The notes beneath the pieces are model-generated. The model was not told where the DNA came from, did not search any database, and saw nothing but the letters and a program-made list of their open reading frames with translations. Shown here piece after piece: positions 24,831-33,439 of a stretch of DNA of 64,000 nt. Source of the stretch: Streptomyces corallincola (lineage in GTDB: Bacteria; Actinomycetota; Actinomycetes; Streptomycetales; Streptomycetaceae); contig NZ_JAHRXF010000002.1 in NCBI RefSeq assembly GCF_019104725.1, positions 1 through 64,000 of the forward strand, given 5' to 3'. How positions within the stretch are numbered: position 1 is the first letter of the stretch; each line of letters begins with the position of its first letter. The translations under genes and the position numbers were made by a program.

Positions 24831-25883
24831 GTGACGATCATCGAAGACACCAGTCCCGCTCCCGCGGGCGCCGACTCCTTCTCGGGGCCGTTGCTCGATG
24901 TGCGTGACCTGCACGTGGAGTTCCGTACGCGCGATGGCGTCGTGCGGGCTGTGAACGGCGTGAACTACGACGTCAGCGCCGGTGAGACGCTCGCCGTGCT
25001 CGGTGAGTCCGGGTCCGGCAAGTCCGTGACCGCGCAGGCGATCATGGGCATCCTGGACATGCCCCCGGCGGTCATCCCGCAGGGCGAGATCCGGTTCCGG
25101 GGCCAGGACATGCTGAAGATGTCCGCCGACGAGCGCCGCCGTATCCGCGGTAGCCGTATCGCCATGATCTTCCAGGACGCGCTCAGCTCGCTGAACCCGG
25201 TGCTCTCCGTGGGCTACCAGCTCGGCGAGATGTTCCGGGTCCACAAGGGCATGTCGAAGAAGGAGGCCAAGGCCAAGTCCATCGAGCTGATGGACCGGGT
25301 GAAGATCCCGGCGGCCGCGGCCCGCGTCAACGACTACCCGCACCAGTTCTCCGGCGGTATGCGCCAGCGCATCATGATCGCGATGGCGCTCGCCCTGGAG
25401 CCGGACCTGATCATCGCCGACGAGCCGACCACGGCGCTCGACGTCACGGTGCAGGCCCAGGTCATGGATCTGCTCGCGGAGTTGCAGCGCGAGTACAACA
25501 TGGGTCTCATCCTGATCACCCATGACCTCGGTGTCGTCGCCGACGTCGCGGACAAGATCGCCGTGATGTACGCGGGCCGGATCGTGGAGCAGGCCCCCGT
25601 GCACGAGCTGTACAAGCGGCCCGCGCACCCGTACACGCGTGGTCTGCTGGACTCGATCCCCCGCCTGGACCAGAAGGGCCAGGAGCTGTACGCGATCAAG
25701 GGTCTGCCGCCCAACCTGCTGCGCATCCCGACCGGTTGCGCGTTCAACCCGCGCTGTCCCAAGGCGCAGGACATCTGCACCCAGCAGGTCCCCGACCTGC
25801 TGTCGGTCACCGAGCGCGACGGCGGCGAACTGCCCGGCCGTTCCTCGGCGTGCCACTTCTGGAAGGAGACGCTTCATGGCTGA
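24831..25883 (+). CDS. Peptide ABC transporter ATPase (OppD/DppD type, system 1)
   Basis: 350-residue ATP-binding subunit. Walker A is GESGSGKSV, the signature is [20 protein letters not shown], Walker B is [12 protein letters not shown], and the switch His lies in [11 protein letters not shown]. The C-terminal oligopeptide/dipeptide region contains CAFNPRCPKAQDIC; such cysteines ligate a [4Fe-4S] cluster in some DppD proteins. It starts at GTG 24831, with GAGGGAGG just upstream, and overlaps the next ATPase gene by 8 bp. Confidence 0.92.
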   Translation: MTIIEDTSPAPAGADSFSGPLLDVRDLHVEFRTRDGVVRAVNGVNYDVSAGETLAVLGESGSGKSVTAQAIMGILDMPPAVIPQGEIRFRGQDMLKMSADERRRIRGSRIAMIFQDALSSLNPVLSVGYQLGEMFRVHKGMSKKEAKAKSIELMDRVKIPAAAARVNDYPHQFSGGMRQRIMIAMALALEPDLIIADEPTTALDVTVQAQVMDLLAELQREYNMGLILITHDLGVVADVADKIAVMYAGRIVEQAPVHELYKRPAHPYTRGLLDSIPRLDQKGQELYAIKGLPPNLLRIPTGCAFNPRCPKAQDICTQQVPDLLSVTERDGGELPGRSSACHFWKETLHG

Positions 25884-27024
25884 GCTCAGCAAGAACGACG
25901 AGCCGCAGGTCGCCACCCCGAACGTCTCCGATGTGGAGATCGTGGACGCCCACAGCGACGAGGAGGCCGTACGGGCCATCGAGGCGCCGGTGGAGCGCGG
26001 TGAGCCGATCCTTCAGGTCCGCGGCCTGAAGAAGCACTTCCCGCTCACCCAGGGCATCCTGTTCAAGAAGCAGATCGGCGCGGTCAAGGCCGTGGACGGC
26101 ATCTCCTTCGACCTGTACCAGGGCGAGACCCTGGGCATCGTGGGCGAGTCCGGCTGCGGCAAGTCCACCGTCGCCAAGCTGCTGATGAACCTGGAGCGGG
26201 CGACCGCCGGAGAGATCTTCTACAAGGGTCAGGACATCACCAAGCTGTCCGGGCGGGCCCTGAAGGCGGTCCGCCGGAACATCCAGATGGTGTTCCAGGA
26301 CCCGTACACCTCGCTGAACCCGCGTATGACGGTCGGTGACATCATCGGGGAGCCCTTCGACATCCACTCGGAGGTGGCGCCCAAGGGCGACCGCCGCCGC
26401 AGGGTGCAGGAGCTGCTCGACGTCGTCGGTCTGAACCCGGAGTACATCAACCGGTATCCGCACCAGTTCTCCGGCGGCCAGCGTCAGCGCATCGGCATCG
26501 CGCGCGGCCTCGCGCTCAACCCCGAGATCATCATCTGCGACGAGCCGGTCTCCGCGCTCGACGTGTCGGTCCAGGCGCAGGTCATCAACCTGATGGAGCG
26601 TCTGCAGAACGAGTTCAACCTGTCGTACCTGTTCATCGCGCACGACCTCTCGATCGTCCGGCACATCTCGGACCGGGTCGGCGTGATGTACCTCGGTGCG
26701 ATGGCCGAGATCGGCACGGACGAGCAGATCTACGACCACCCGACGCACCCCTACACCCAGGCGCTGCTGTCGGCGGTCCCCGTCCCGGACCCGGAGGCCC
26801 GCGAGCACCGCGACCGCATCATCCTCACCGGTGACGTGCCCTCCCCGGCCAACCCGCCCTCGGGCTGCCGCTTCCGCACCCGGTGCTGGAAGGCGCAGGA
26901 CAAGTGCGCCCAGGAGATCCCGCTGCTGGCCGTTCCCGAGCGGTTCAAGGGCGAGGACACCCCGGCCGCGCACGAGTCGGCCTGCCACTTCGCGGAGGAG
27001 AGGGACGTCGTTCACGCGGCGTGA
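25876..27024 (+). CDS. Peptide ABC transporter ATPase (OppF/DppF type, system 1)
   Basis: 382-residue second ATPase, the partner of the preceding subunit. A roughly 50-residue acidic N-terminal extension precedes the domain. [20 protein letters not shown] is typical OppF. Walker A is GESGCGKST, the signature [20 protein letters not shown], and Walker [13 protein letters not shown]. The C-terminal [14 protein letters not shown] provides the cluster cysteines. The ATG at 25876 overlaps the upstream gene and has AAGGAG before it. The same gene in system 3 lacks the N-terminal extension. Confidence 0.92.
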   Translation: MAELSKNDEPQVATPNVSDVEIVDAHSDEEAVRAIEAPVERGEPILQVRGLKKHFPLTQGILFKKQIGAVKAVDGISFDLYQGETLGIVGESGCGKSTVAKLLMNLERATAGEIFYKGQDITKLSGRALKAVRRNIQMVFQDPYTSLNPRMTVGDIIGEPFDIHSEVAPKGDRRRRVQELLDVVGLNPEYINRYPHQFSGGQRQRIGIARGLALNPEIIICDEPVSALDVSVQAQVINLMERLQNEFNLSYLFIAHDLSIVRHISDRVGVMYLGAMAEIGTDEQIYDHPTHPYTQALLSAVPVPDPEAREHRDRIILTGDVPSPANPPSGCRFRTRCWKAQDKCAQEIPLLAVPERFKGEDTPAAHESACHFAEERDVVHAA

Positions 27025-27042
27025 CCCTCCGAGGTGACACGG

Positions 27043-27080
27043 AAGGGGCCCGGTACCTGATCCCAGGTGCCGGGCCCCTT
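27043..27080. terminator. Bidirectional terminator between convergent Opp operons
   Basis: AAGGGGCCCGGTACCT and AGGTGCCGGGCCCCTT pair over 16 bp with one mismatch, loop of six. It is followed by T on the plus strand and A on its other side, so it can end both operons. Confidence 0.85.
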
Positions 27081-27103
27081 TCACGCCTCCGTACGCCCGC
27101 GCC

Positions 27104-28096
27104 TCAGGACGGCACGCGTGTGCCCGCCCAGTGGCACGCCACCTGGGCCGCGGTGCCGCCGTCCAGCCGGGCCGGGTCATCCGTGCGGCAGCGGTCGGCG
27201 ACGCCCGCGTCCTCGGCCACGCCGCTCGCCAGCACCGGGCAGCGCAGCCGGAACCGGCAGCCGGACGGGATGCGGGACGGGTCCGGGGGCTCGCCGGCCA
27301 GCACCACCGGCTCACCGGGTGCGTCGGGCAGCACCGACAGCAGGGCCCGGGTGTAGGGGTGCCGGGGCGAGGTGAGGATCTCCTCCACCGGACCGGTCTC
27401 CACGATCCGCCCGAGGTACATCACCGCGACGCGGTCGGCGATGTTCCAGGCCAGCCCCAGGTCGTGTGTCACGACCAGGCAGGCGAGCCCCAGTTCGGTG
27501 CGCAGCCGGAGCAGGAGCGCCAGGATCTCGCCGCGCACCGAGGCGTCCAGCGAGGCCACCGGCTCGTCCGCGACGAGGAGTTCGGGTTCCAGGACGAGTG
27601 CCCCGGCGATCACCACACGCTGGCGCTGCCCGCCGGACAGTTCGTGCGGATAGCGCAGGAAGAACCGCTCCGGTGGGCGCAGACCCGCGCGGGACAGCGC
27701 ACCGGCGACCGCGGCGCGTTCGTCACCGGCGTACCCGTGGATGCGCAGCCCCTCCGCCACCGCGTCGTACACGGTGTGCCGGGGGTTGAGGGACCCACTG
27801 GGGTCCTGGAGGACGAGCTGGGCGCGGCGGCGGTAGGCCCTGAGCGCCTTCGAGGAGTAGTCCAGGGGCTCGCCGTCGAACAGGACGCGGCCCCGGGTGG
27901 GGCGGACCAGACCGAGCAGGGAGCGCGCCAGGGTGGTCTTGCCGCAGCCCGACTCGCCGACCAGGGCGACGATCTCGCCGGGCCGGACATCGAGTTCGAC
28001 GCCGTCCACGGCCCGTGCGACGGGCGCGCCGCGCCGGCCGGGGAACGTGACGTGCAGATCCTCCGCGCCGAGCAGCGGTCCTGGTGTCGTCGTCAT
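27104..28096 (-). CDS. Peptide ABC transporter ATPase (OppF type, system 2)
   Basis: 330-residue ATPase. Walker A is GESGCGKTT, the signature [20 protein letters not shown], Walker [13 protein letters not shown], and the switch His is in [10 protein letters not shown]. The C-terminal family region has [13 protein letters not shown]. Its sequence departs clearly from the ATPases of systems 1 and 3, so it is not a recent duplicate. It is the last gene of the minus-strand operon and its start overlaps the end of the partner ATPase gene by 4 bp (ATGA). Confidence 0.9.
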   Translation of the reverse strand: MTTTPGPLLGAEDLHVTFPGRRGAPVARAVDGVELDVRPGEIVALVGESGCGKTTLARSLLGLVRPTRGRVLFDGEPLDYSSKALRAYRRRAQLVLQDPSGSLNPRHTVYDAVAEGLRIHGYAGDERAAVAGALSRAGLRPPERFFLRYPHELSGGQRQRVVIAGALVLEPELLVADEPVASLDASVRGEILALLLRLRTELGLACLVVTHDLGLAWNIADRVAVMYLGRIVETGPVEEILTSPRHPYTRALLSVLPDAPGEPVVLAGEPPDPSRIPSGCRFRLRCPVLASGVAEDAGVADRCRTDDPARLDGGTAAQVACHWAGTRVPS

Positions 28097-29091
28097 GCCG
28101 TGCTCCTCGTCTCCGCGCTGCCGGCCGTCGGGCCGGGCAGCGGCGCGGGCACGTGCAGGCAGGCTGCCCGCCGTCCCGGTACGACCTCGCGCAGGGCCTG
28201 GTCCTCGGTGGCGCAGGCGTCCACGGCGACCGGGCAGCGCGGCTGGAAGGCGCAGCCCGGGGGCAGCGCGAAGGGGTCGGGCGGGTCGCCGGGCAGCCCG
28301 CGCGGCGCGAACCGGGACGCGGGGTCCCCGATGTGCGGGAACGCCAGCGACAGCGCTTCGGCGTAGGGATGGCGGGCGTCCTCGTGGACGGTGCGGGCCG
28401 GGCCCTCCTCGACCACGCGGCCCGCGTACATCACCGCGAGCCGGTCGCAGGTGTCGGCGAGTACGCCCAGGTCGTGGCTGATCATCAGGAGCGCCACGTT
28501 CTGTTCGCCGACGAGCCGTTCGATCAGGCGCAGGATCTGGGCCTGGATCATCACGTCCAGGGCGGTGGTCGGTTCGTCCGCCACGACGAGCTGCGGGTCG
28601 CAGGCCAGCGCCATAGCGATCATCACGCGCTGCCGCTGCCCTCCGGAGAGCTCGTGCGGGTACGCCGCCGCCCGCGCGGCGGGCAGTCCGACCTGCTCCA
28701 GCAGTTCGGCGGCGCGGCGGCGGGCGGCGCCCGGGGTGGCGCGGCCGTGCAGCAGGACGGGTTCCGCGATCTGCTCACCGACCCGGTGCACCGGGTTGAG
28801 CGAGTGCATGGCGCCCTGGAAGACGATGGAGGCGCCCGCCCAGCGCACGGCCCGCACCCGGCCCCAGCGCATGGTCAGCACGTCCTCGCCGTCGAGCAGG
28901 ATCTCGCCGCCCACCTTCGTGCCGGGCGGAAGCAGCCGCAGCAGCGCGAGGGCGAGGGTGGACTTGCCGCAGCCGGACTCACCGGCGATGCCCAGCTTCT
29001 GCCCGGCCGCCACCGACAGGTCCACGCCCCGTACGGCCTGTGCGCCGCCCGGATAGGTGACGGTCAGGTTCCGGATGTCGAGGAGGTTCAA
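28093..29091 (-). CDS. Peptide ABC transporter ATPase (OppD type, system 2)
   Basis: 332-residue ATPase with Walker [10 protein letters not shown], signature [20 protein letters not shown], Walker [13 protein letters not shown] and C-terminal [14 protein letters not shown]. Family similarity starts at [14 protein letters not shown], so the start is placed at the TTG at 29091, which overlaps the permease stop in a TTGA. No ATG or GTG lies close enough. The TTG would lower expression unless translation is coupled, which the overlap allows. Confidence 0.85.
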   Translation of the reverse strand: MNLLDIRNLTVTYPGGAQAVRGVDLSVAAGQKLGIAGESGCGKSTLALALLRLLPPGTKVGGEILLDGEDVLTMRWGRVRAVRWAGASIVFQGAMHSLNPVHRVGEQIAEPVLLHGRATPGAARRRAAELLEQVGLPAARAAAYPHELSGGQRQRVMIAMALACDPQLVVADEPTTALDVMIQAQILRLIERLVGEQNVALLMISHDLGVLADTCDRLAVMYAGRVVEEGPARTVHEDARHPYAEALSLAFPHIGDPASRFAPRGLPGDPPDPFALPPGCAFQPRCPVAVDACATEDQALREVVPGRRAACLHVPAPLPGPTAGSAETRSTA

Positions 29092-30017
29092 CGGTTCGCT
29101 CCCAGCCGGGGGTTGAGCACGGACTCGACAGCCCGCCCGCACAGGGTGAAAGCCAGGGCGACCAGCGCGATGGCGATGCCCGGTGGCAGCAGGTACCACC
29201 AGTCGCCCGCGCTGACGGCGCCCGCCTCCCGTGCGTCCTGGAGCAGCCCGCCCCAGGAGACGACCGTCGGGTCACCGAGGCCGAGGAAGGCGAGGGTGGC
29301 CTCGGACAGGATCGAGGAGGAGACCATCAGGGTGGTCTGCGCCAGCACCAGCGGCATGACGTTGGGCAGCACGTGCCGGGTCATCACGTGCCAGTGGCCG
29401 CCGCCCAGCGCGGTGGCCCGCTCGATGTAGGGGCGGGACTCCACGGCCAGTGTCTGGGCCCGCACCAGCCGGGCGGTGGTGGGCCAGGAGGTGACGCCGA
29501 TGGCGAGGACGACCGTGCCCAGCGAGCGGGACATCACGGTGGCCAGCGCGATGGCGAGGACCAGCGTCGGCATGACGAGGAACCAGTCGGTCACCCGCAT
29601 CACCACGGTCGCGTACGTCCCCTTGAAGTGTCCGGCGGTGATGCCGACGACGGCGCCGATGGCGACCGAGAGCACCGCGGCGAGCAGGCCGACCAGCAGG
29701 GAGACCCGGGAGCCCCAGACCAGGAGCCCCAGCAGGTCGCGGCCGAACCGGTCGGTGCCGAGCGGGAAGTGGCCGCTCGGCGCCTCCAGCGGGGCGCCCG
29801 GGGCGTCGGTCACCCCGGACACGCCGGAGCCGGCGGTCAGCGGCGCGGTCAGCGCGAGGAGGGCGAAGAGGACCAGCGCGGCCAGTCCGACGAGACCGGC
29901 GCGGTGCGTGCGGTACTGCTGCCAGAACCGGGCCGCCGAGCGGCGGCGGCGCTGCCGGGCCAGGGCGCGGGGTCCGGGACCCGGGCCGGTTCCGGGGGCG
30001 AGGGCTTCAGCGCTCAT
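29088..30017 (-). CDS. Peptide ABC transporter permease (OppC type, system 2)
   Basis: 309-residue permease. A basic cytoplasmic N-terminus (RQRRRRSAARFWQQYRTHRA) leads into the first helix, followed by FPLGTDRFGRDLLGLLVWGS, a strong DppC motif. The EAA loop region is TARLVRAQTLAVESRPYIER, and it ends [11 protein letters not shown]. The start ATG at 30017 overlaps the stop of the OppB gene by 4 bp. Confidence 0.9.
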   Translation of the reverse strand: MSAEALAPGTGPGPGPRALARQRRRRSAARFWQQYRTHRAGLVGLAALVLFALLALTAPLTAGSGVSGVTDAPGAPLEAPSGHFPLGTDRFGRDLLGLLVWGSRVSLLVGLLAAVLSVAIGAVVGITAGHFKGTYATVVMRVTDWFLVMPTLVLAIALATVMSRSLGTVVLAIGVTSWPTTARLVRAQTLAVESRPYIERATALGGGHWHVMTRHVLPNVMPLVLAQTTLMVSSSILSEATLAFLGLGDPTVVSWGGLLQDAREAGAVSAGDWWYLLPPGIAIALVALAFTLCGRAVESVLNPRLGANR

Positions 30018-31075
30018 CGGCCCACCCGGGGGTCGAGCAGCGGATAGACCAGATCGGCCAGTGTGTTCATGATGATCACCGCAGAGGCGAAGAAGAGGAA
30101 CAGGCCTTGTACGAGCGGCAGGTCGGGGACGCTCAGCGCCTGGTAGAAGAGGCCGCCGAGACCGGGCCAGGAGAACACCGTCTCCACCAGGATCACACCG
30201 GCCACCGTGCGGCCGAGGTTGACGAAGACCAGGGTGACGGTCGGCAGCAGCGCGTTGGGTACCGCGTGCCTGCGGCGGACCTGATCGTCCCGCATGCCCT
30301 TGGCACGGGCGGTGACGAGGTAGTCGCTGCCCATCTCGTCCAGCAGCGCGGAGCGGGTGACCAGCAGGGTCTGCCCGTACTCCACGGCGACGAGGGTGAT
30401 CACCGGCAGCACCAGATGGTGGGCGACGTCCAGTACATGCGCGAAACCGCCGCCCTCGCCGGACTCCATGCCACCGGTGGGGAAGAGGCCGGGGATCGGG
30501 CCGAGGCCGACCGCGAACACGATGATGAGCAGCAGGCCGAGCCAGAAGGACGGCAGCGAGTACAGGGTCAGCGCCAGGCCGGTGTTGACCCGGTCGCCGA
30601 GCCTGCCGTGCCGCCAGGCCGAGCGGGTGCCCAGGTACATGCCGAGCGCGGTGTAGAGGACGAACGCGGTGCCGGTCAGCAGCAGGGTGTTGGGCAGTGC
30701 CTCGGTGATCTTGTCCAGCACCGGGACGTGGAACTGGTACGAGGTTCCCAGGTCGCCGGTGAGTGCCTTGCCGCAGTAGTCGGTGAACTGCTGCCACAGT
30801 GGCAGGTCGAGGCCGAACTCCCGGCGGTATGCGGCGAGTTGCTGGGCGGAGACCTGGCGGCCTCCGGTCATGGTCTTGACCGGGTCGCCCGGGATCAGAC
30901 GGAACAGGAAGAAGCCGGTGACCAGGACCGCGAACAGCGAGACCAGGGCGCCGCCGAGCTTGCCGGCGCCGTAGCGGAGGTAGCCGGTCCAGGTGCCCGG
31001 GCCACGGCGGCGGGCCTCGGGGCCGGTGAGCGGCCCCGGGACCTCCGCCTCGGGCATGGCGGTGTCAGCGGACAA
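30014..31075 (-). CDS. Peptide ABC transporter permease (OppB type, system 2)
   Basis: 353-residue permease with a longer polar N-terminus than system 1 and 3 homologues (about 35 residues before LRYGAGKLGGALVSLF). It has six helices, a GDPVKTM segment after helix 1, an EAA loop (TRSALLDEMGSDYLVTARAK) and the end LVYPLLDPRVGR. It lies 40 bp after the binding-protein gene, in the same operon. Confidence 0.9.
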   Translation of the reverse strand: MSADTAMPEAEVPGPLTGPEARRRGPGTWTGYLRYGAGKLGGALVSLFAVLVTGFFLFRLIPGDPVKTMTGGRQVSAQQLAAYRREFGLDLPLWQQFTDYCGKALTGDLGTSYQFHVPVLDKITEALPNTLLLTGTAFVLYTALGMYLGTRSAWRHGRLGDRVNTGLALTLYSLPSFWLGLLLIIVFAVGLGPIPGLFPTGGMESGEGGGFAHVLDVAHHLVLPVITLVAVEYGQTLLVTRSALLDEMGSDYLVTARAKGMRDDQVRRRHAVPNALLPTVTLVFVNLGRTVAGVILVETVFSWPGLGGLFYQALSVPDLPLVQGLFLFFASAVIIMNTLADLVYPLLDPRVGR

Positions 31076-31115
31076 GACGGACCGCCTTCGGGTGCGTGGG
31101 ACGGAGCGGCATGGG

Positions 31116-32984
31116 CTACTCGCGGTCGTCGGCCGTGGCGCCGCGGCGCCGGGCGATCAGGAGTCCCGCACCGGCGGCCACCACCACGGCGGCGGCGATG
31201 CCGATGACGAGGCCGGTGGAGGAGGAGCCGCCGGAGGAGGGGCCGGACGCGGTGGGCACCGCCGACCACCAGCTCCAGTAGCCGTCCTGGCCGTAGATGT
31301 TGCCGGCCGCCTTCGGCATGGTCTCGATGGACTTGATCTGGTCCGTGCGGTACGCCTCGACCGCGTTCGGGTACGCCATGACATTCATGTACCCGAGGTC
31401 GTACAGCCGCGACTCGGTCTGCTTGACGAGATCGGCCCGACGGGTGGGGTCGTACTCCGCCAGCTGCTTCGCGTAGAGGTCGTCGTACGTCTTGTCGCAG
31501 ATGAAGTTGTCGGTGGCGCCGGTGTCCTTGGGGGTGGCGGGGAGTGCGCCGCAGGTGTGGATGGAGAGGACGAAGTCGGGGTCGGGGTTGACCGACCAGC
31601 CGTCGAAGGCGAGGTCGTACTTCCCGGCGAGCCAGGGGTCGGTGACGTTGTCCAGGCAGTCCAGCGTCATGCCGATGCCGAGCTTGCCCCACCACTCCTT
31701 GAGGTACTGCCCGACCGCCTTGTCGTTGGGGTCGGTGGCGTGGCACAGCACGCGGTAGTTCAGCGGCTTGCCGTCCTTGCCGACGCGCCTGCCGTCACTG
31801 TTCTTCTTGTACCCCGCCTGGTCGAGCAGCTGTCCGGCCTTCGTGGGGTCGTAGCCGAGCGCCTGGCTGCCGTCCGGCTTCCAGAAGTACGTGGAGAAGC
31901 GCGGCGGGATGTAGCCCTGGCCCTCGACGGCGTGGCCCTGGAAGACCTTGTCCACGATGGCCTTCCGGTCCACCGCGAGGAACAGCGCGTGCCGGACCCG
32001 CTCGTCCAGCAGGGAGGGGGCGCCGTCGCCGAACTTCTGCCCGTTCTTCGCGCGGGCGCCGGGGTTGGTGGCGATGGCGTAGAAGCGGCGGCCCGGTGCG
32101 TCGTTCACCCGGATGTTCTTGTCACCCTTGAGGGAGGCGGCCTGGGCGGGGGTGAGCGAGGGGGAGCCGGCGACGAACGAGACCTCGCCCTTGCGCAGTG
32201 CGGCGACGGCCGCGTCCTGGTCCTTGTAGTACTTGAAGACCAGCTGGTCGAACTTGGGGGCGCCGCGCCAGAAGCTCTTGTTGGCCTTGAGCCGCACATA
32301 GCTGTCGGGCTTGTAGTCGGTGAGAGTGAAGGGGCCGTCGCCGACGACCGGGAAGGTGCTGTTGTTGTTGAACTTGGAGAAGTCCTTGACGTTCTTCCAG
32401 ATGTGCTCGGGCACGATCGGCACGTCCAGGGCCGTCATCGTGGCCTGAGGCTTCTTCAGCTTGATGACGAGCCGGGTGGGGGAGGGCGCCGAGACCTCGC
32501 GGAAGTTACTGACGAAGCTGCCGTTGGCGGTGGCCGCGCCCTGGTCGGTCATCATCTTGTCGAAGGTCCAGGCCGCGTCGTTCGCGGTGACCTTCTGCCC
32601 GTCGGACCACGTGGCGTCCGAGCGGATCGTGTAAGTCCAGGTCAGCTTGTCGGCGGAGGGCTTCCAGGAGGTGGCGAGACCGGGCACCGGGTGCGCGTCG
32701 CCGGGGTCGTAGTCCGTCAGGTACTCGTAGGTGAGCCGCAGGATGCTGGTGCTGACCAGGCGGACGGCGAGGAAGGGGCTGAGCGAGTCCACGCTCTGCG
32801 CCACGGCGACCGTGAGGGTCCTGCCCGCGGGGGCCGCCTCGGCGCGGGCCGGTGCCGGGCCGAGCGGACCGGCGAGCCCCGCGCCGAGCGCCAGCACCGC
32901 CGCGGCGGAGGCGAGACGTCGGATCGGGGACGAGGGGCCGGGCGTGCGCAACGCCTCCGTGCCGTCGTGCTCTTGGGTGCTCAT
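31116..32984 (-). CDS. Peptide-binding protein with C-terminal membrane anchor (Opp system 2)
   Basis: 622-residue family 5 binding protein. The N-terminus is a Sec signal peptide (LASAAAVLALGAGLAGPLGP, then APARAEA) without a lipobox cysteine. The binding domain shows TWTYTIRSDATWSDGQKVTA and VVGDGPFTLTDYKPDSYV. After AVPTASGPSSGGSSS comes one hydrophobic helix (TGLVIGIAAAVVVAAGAGLL) and a basic tail ARRRGATADDRE, which should anchor the C-terminus in the membrane. That replaces the usual lipid anchor. The ATG at 32984 is chosen because the signal peptide follows within 30 residues. It is the first gene of the operon. Confidence 0.87.
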   Translation of the reverse strand: MSTQEHDGTEALRTPGPSSPIRRLASAAAVLALGAGLAGPLGPAPARAEAAPAGRTLTVAVAQSVDSLSPFLAVRLVSTSILRLTYEYLTDYDPGDAHPVPGLATSWKPSADKLTWTYTIRSDATWSDGQKVTANDAAWTFDKMMTDQGAATANGSFVSNFREVSAPSPTRLVIKLKKPQATMTALDVPIVPEHIWKNVKDFSKFNNNSTFPVVGDGPFTLTDYKPDSYVRLKANKSFWRGAPKFDQLVFKYYKDQDAAVAALRKGEVSFVAGSPSLTPAQAASLKGDKNIRVNDAPGRRFYAIATNPGARAKNGQKFGDGAPSLLDERVRHALFLAVDRKAIVDKVFQGHAVEGQGYIPPRFSTYFWKPDGSQALGYDPTKAGQLLDQAGYKKNSDGRRVGKDGKPLNYRVLCHATDPNDKAVGQYLKEWWGKLGIGMTLDCLDNVTDPWLAGKYDLAFDGWSVNPDPDFVLSIHTCGALPATPKDTGATDNFICDKTYDDLYAKQLAEYDPTRRADLVKQTESRLYDLGYMNVMAYPNAVEAYRTDQIKSIETMPKAAGNIYGQDGYWSWWSAVPTASGPSSGGSSSTGLVIGIAAAVVVAAGAGLLIARRRGATADDRE

Positions 32985-33095
32985 CACTCGTGCCCTCACG
33001 TCATCGCTCGCACGGCAACCGCCTGCCGGACTGCCTGTCGGACTGCCCGGGGAGGGCCGGAAGTATGCGGGCCGGCCGGGTTGATGAGCCTGTCT

Positions 33096-33107
33096 ATCAG
33101 CGCTGAT
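33096..33107. promoter_or_regulatory. Perfect 12-bp palindrome in the divergent Opp2/Opp3 region
   Basis: ATCAGCGCTGAT lies 112 bp upstream of the system 2 binding-protein gene in the 455-bp divergent region 32985-33439. It is a candidate operator for system 2. No gene is seen in this region. Confidence 0.4.
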
Positions 33108-33197
33108 CTGCACGCGTCAACGACTCCGATAGGGGGCTTGGCCTGCGGAAACGCCGTTTCTGACGGTCCGCACAGGGACATTGGTCCAGTCCGGTGA

Positions 33198-33262
33198 AGC
33201 CTCGCAGGTGAGAGGCTGACGCCGCGTCGAGGGGGCTGCCGACCCGGCCGCCCTCGGCGCGC
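33198..33262 (+). other. Possible structured leader before Opp system 3
   Basis: AGCCTC and GAGGCT (33198-33217) form a hairpin, followed by a second G/C-rich pairing between about 33228 and 33262 (CGAGGG with CCCTCG). It could be a leader RNA fold of the downstream operon or chance in GC-rich DNA. I could not match it to a riboswitch class. Confidence 0.25.
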
Positions 33263-33439
33263 GTCCCCGTCCGCACCGGCCGCCGGGCATCCCGGCCGAC
33301 CGGAGGGGTGCGGCTGAACGGGTGGGCGGGGAGCGGCTGGTGGGCGCCCTGGATGTGCGGATTGTGCGTTATATGTCAATACTCGGCTGCAAGGTGCGTC
33401 GTGGTCACGGCGTACGGCACGCTCAGGAGGAGGCAGCGC

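Noticed and set aside
25639..25875. N-terminal extension of the OppF gene of system 1 upstream of 25876
   Set aside because: The extra residues are read out of frame from the OppD gene and have no family similarity; ATG 25876 has a ribosome binding site.
33181..33290. Riboswitch upstream of Opp system 3
   Set aside because: Hairpins are present, but the conserved cores of the cobalamin, M-box, c-di-AMP or glycine classes were not found.
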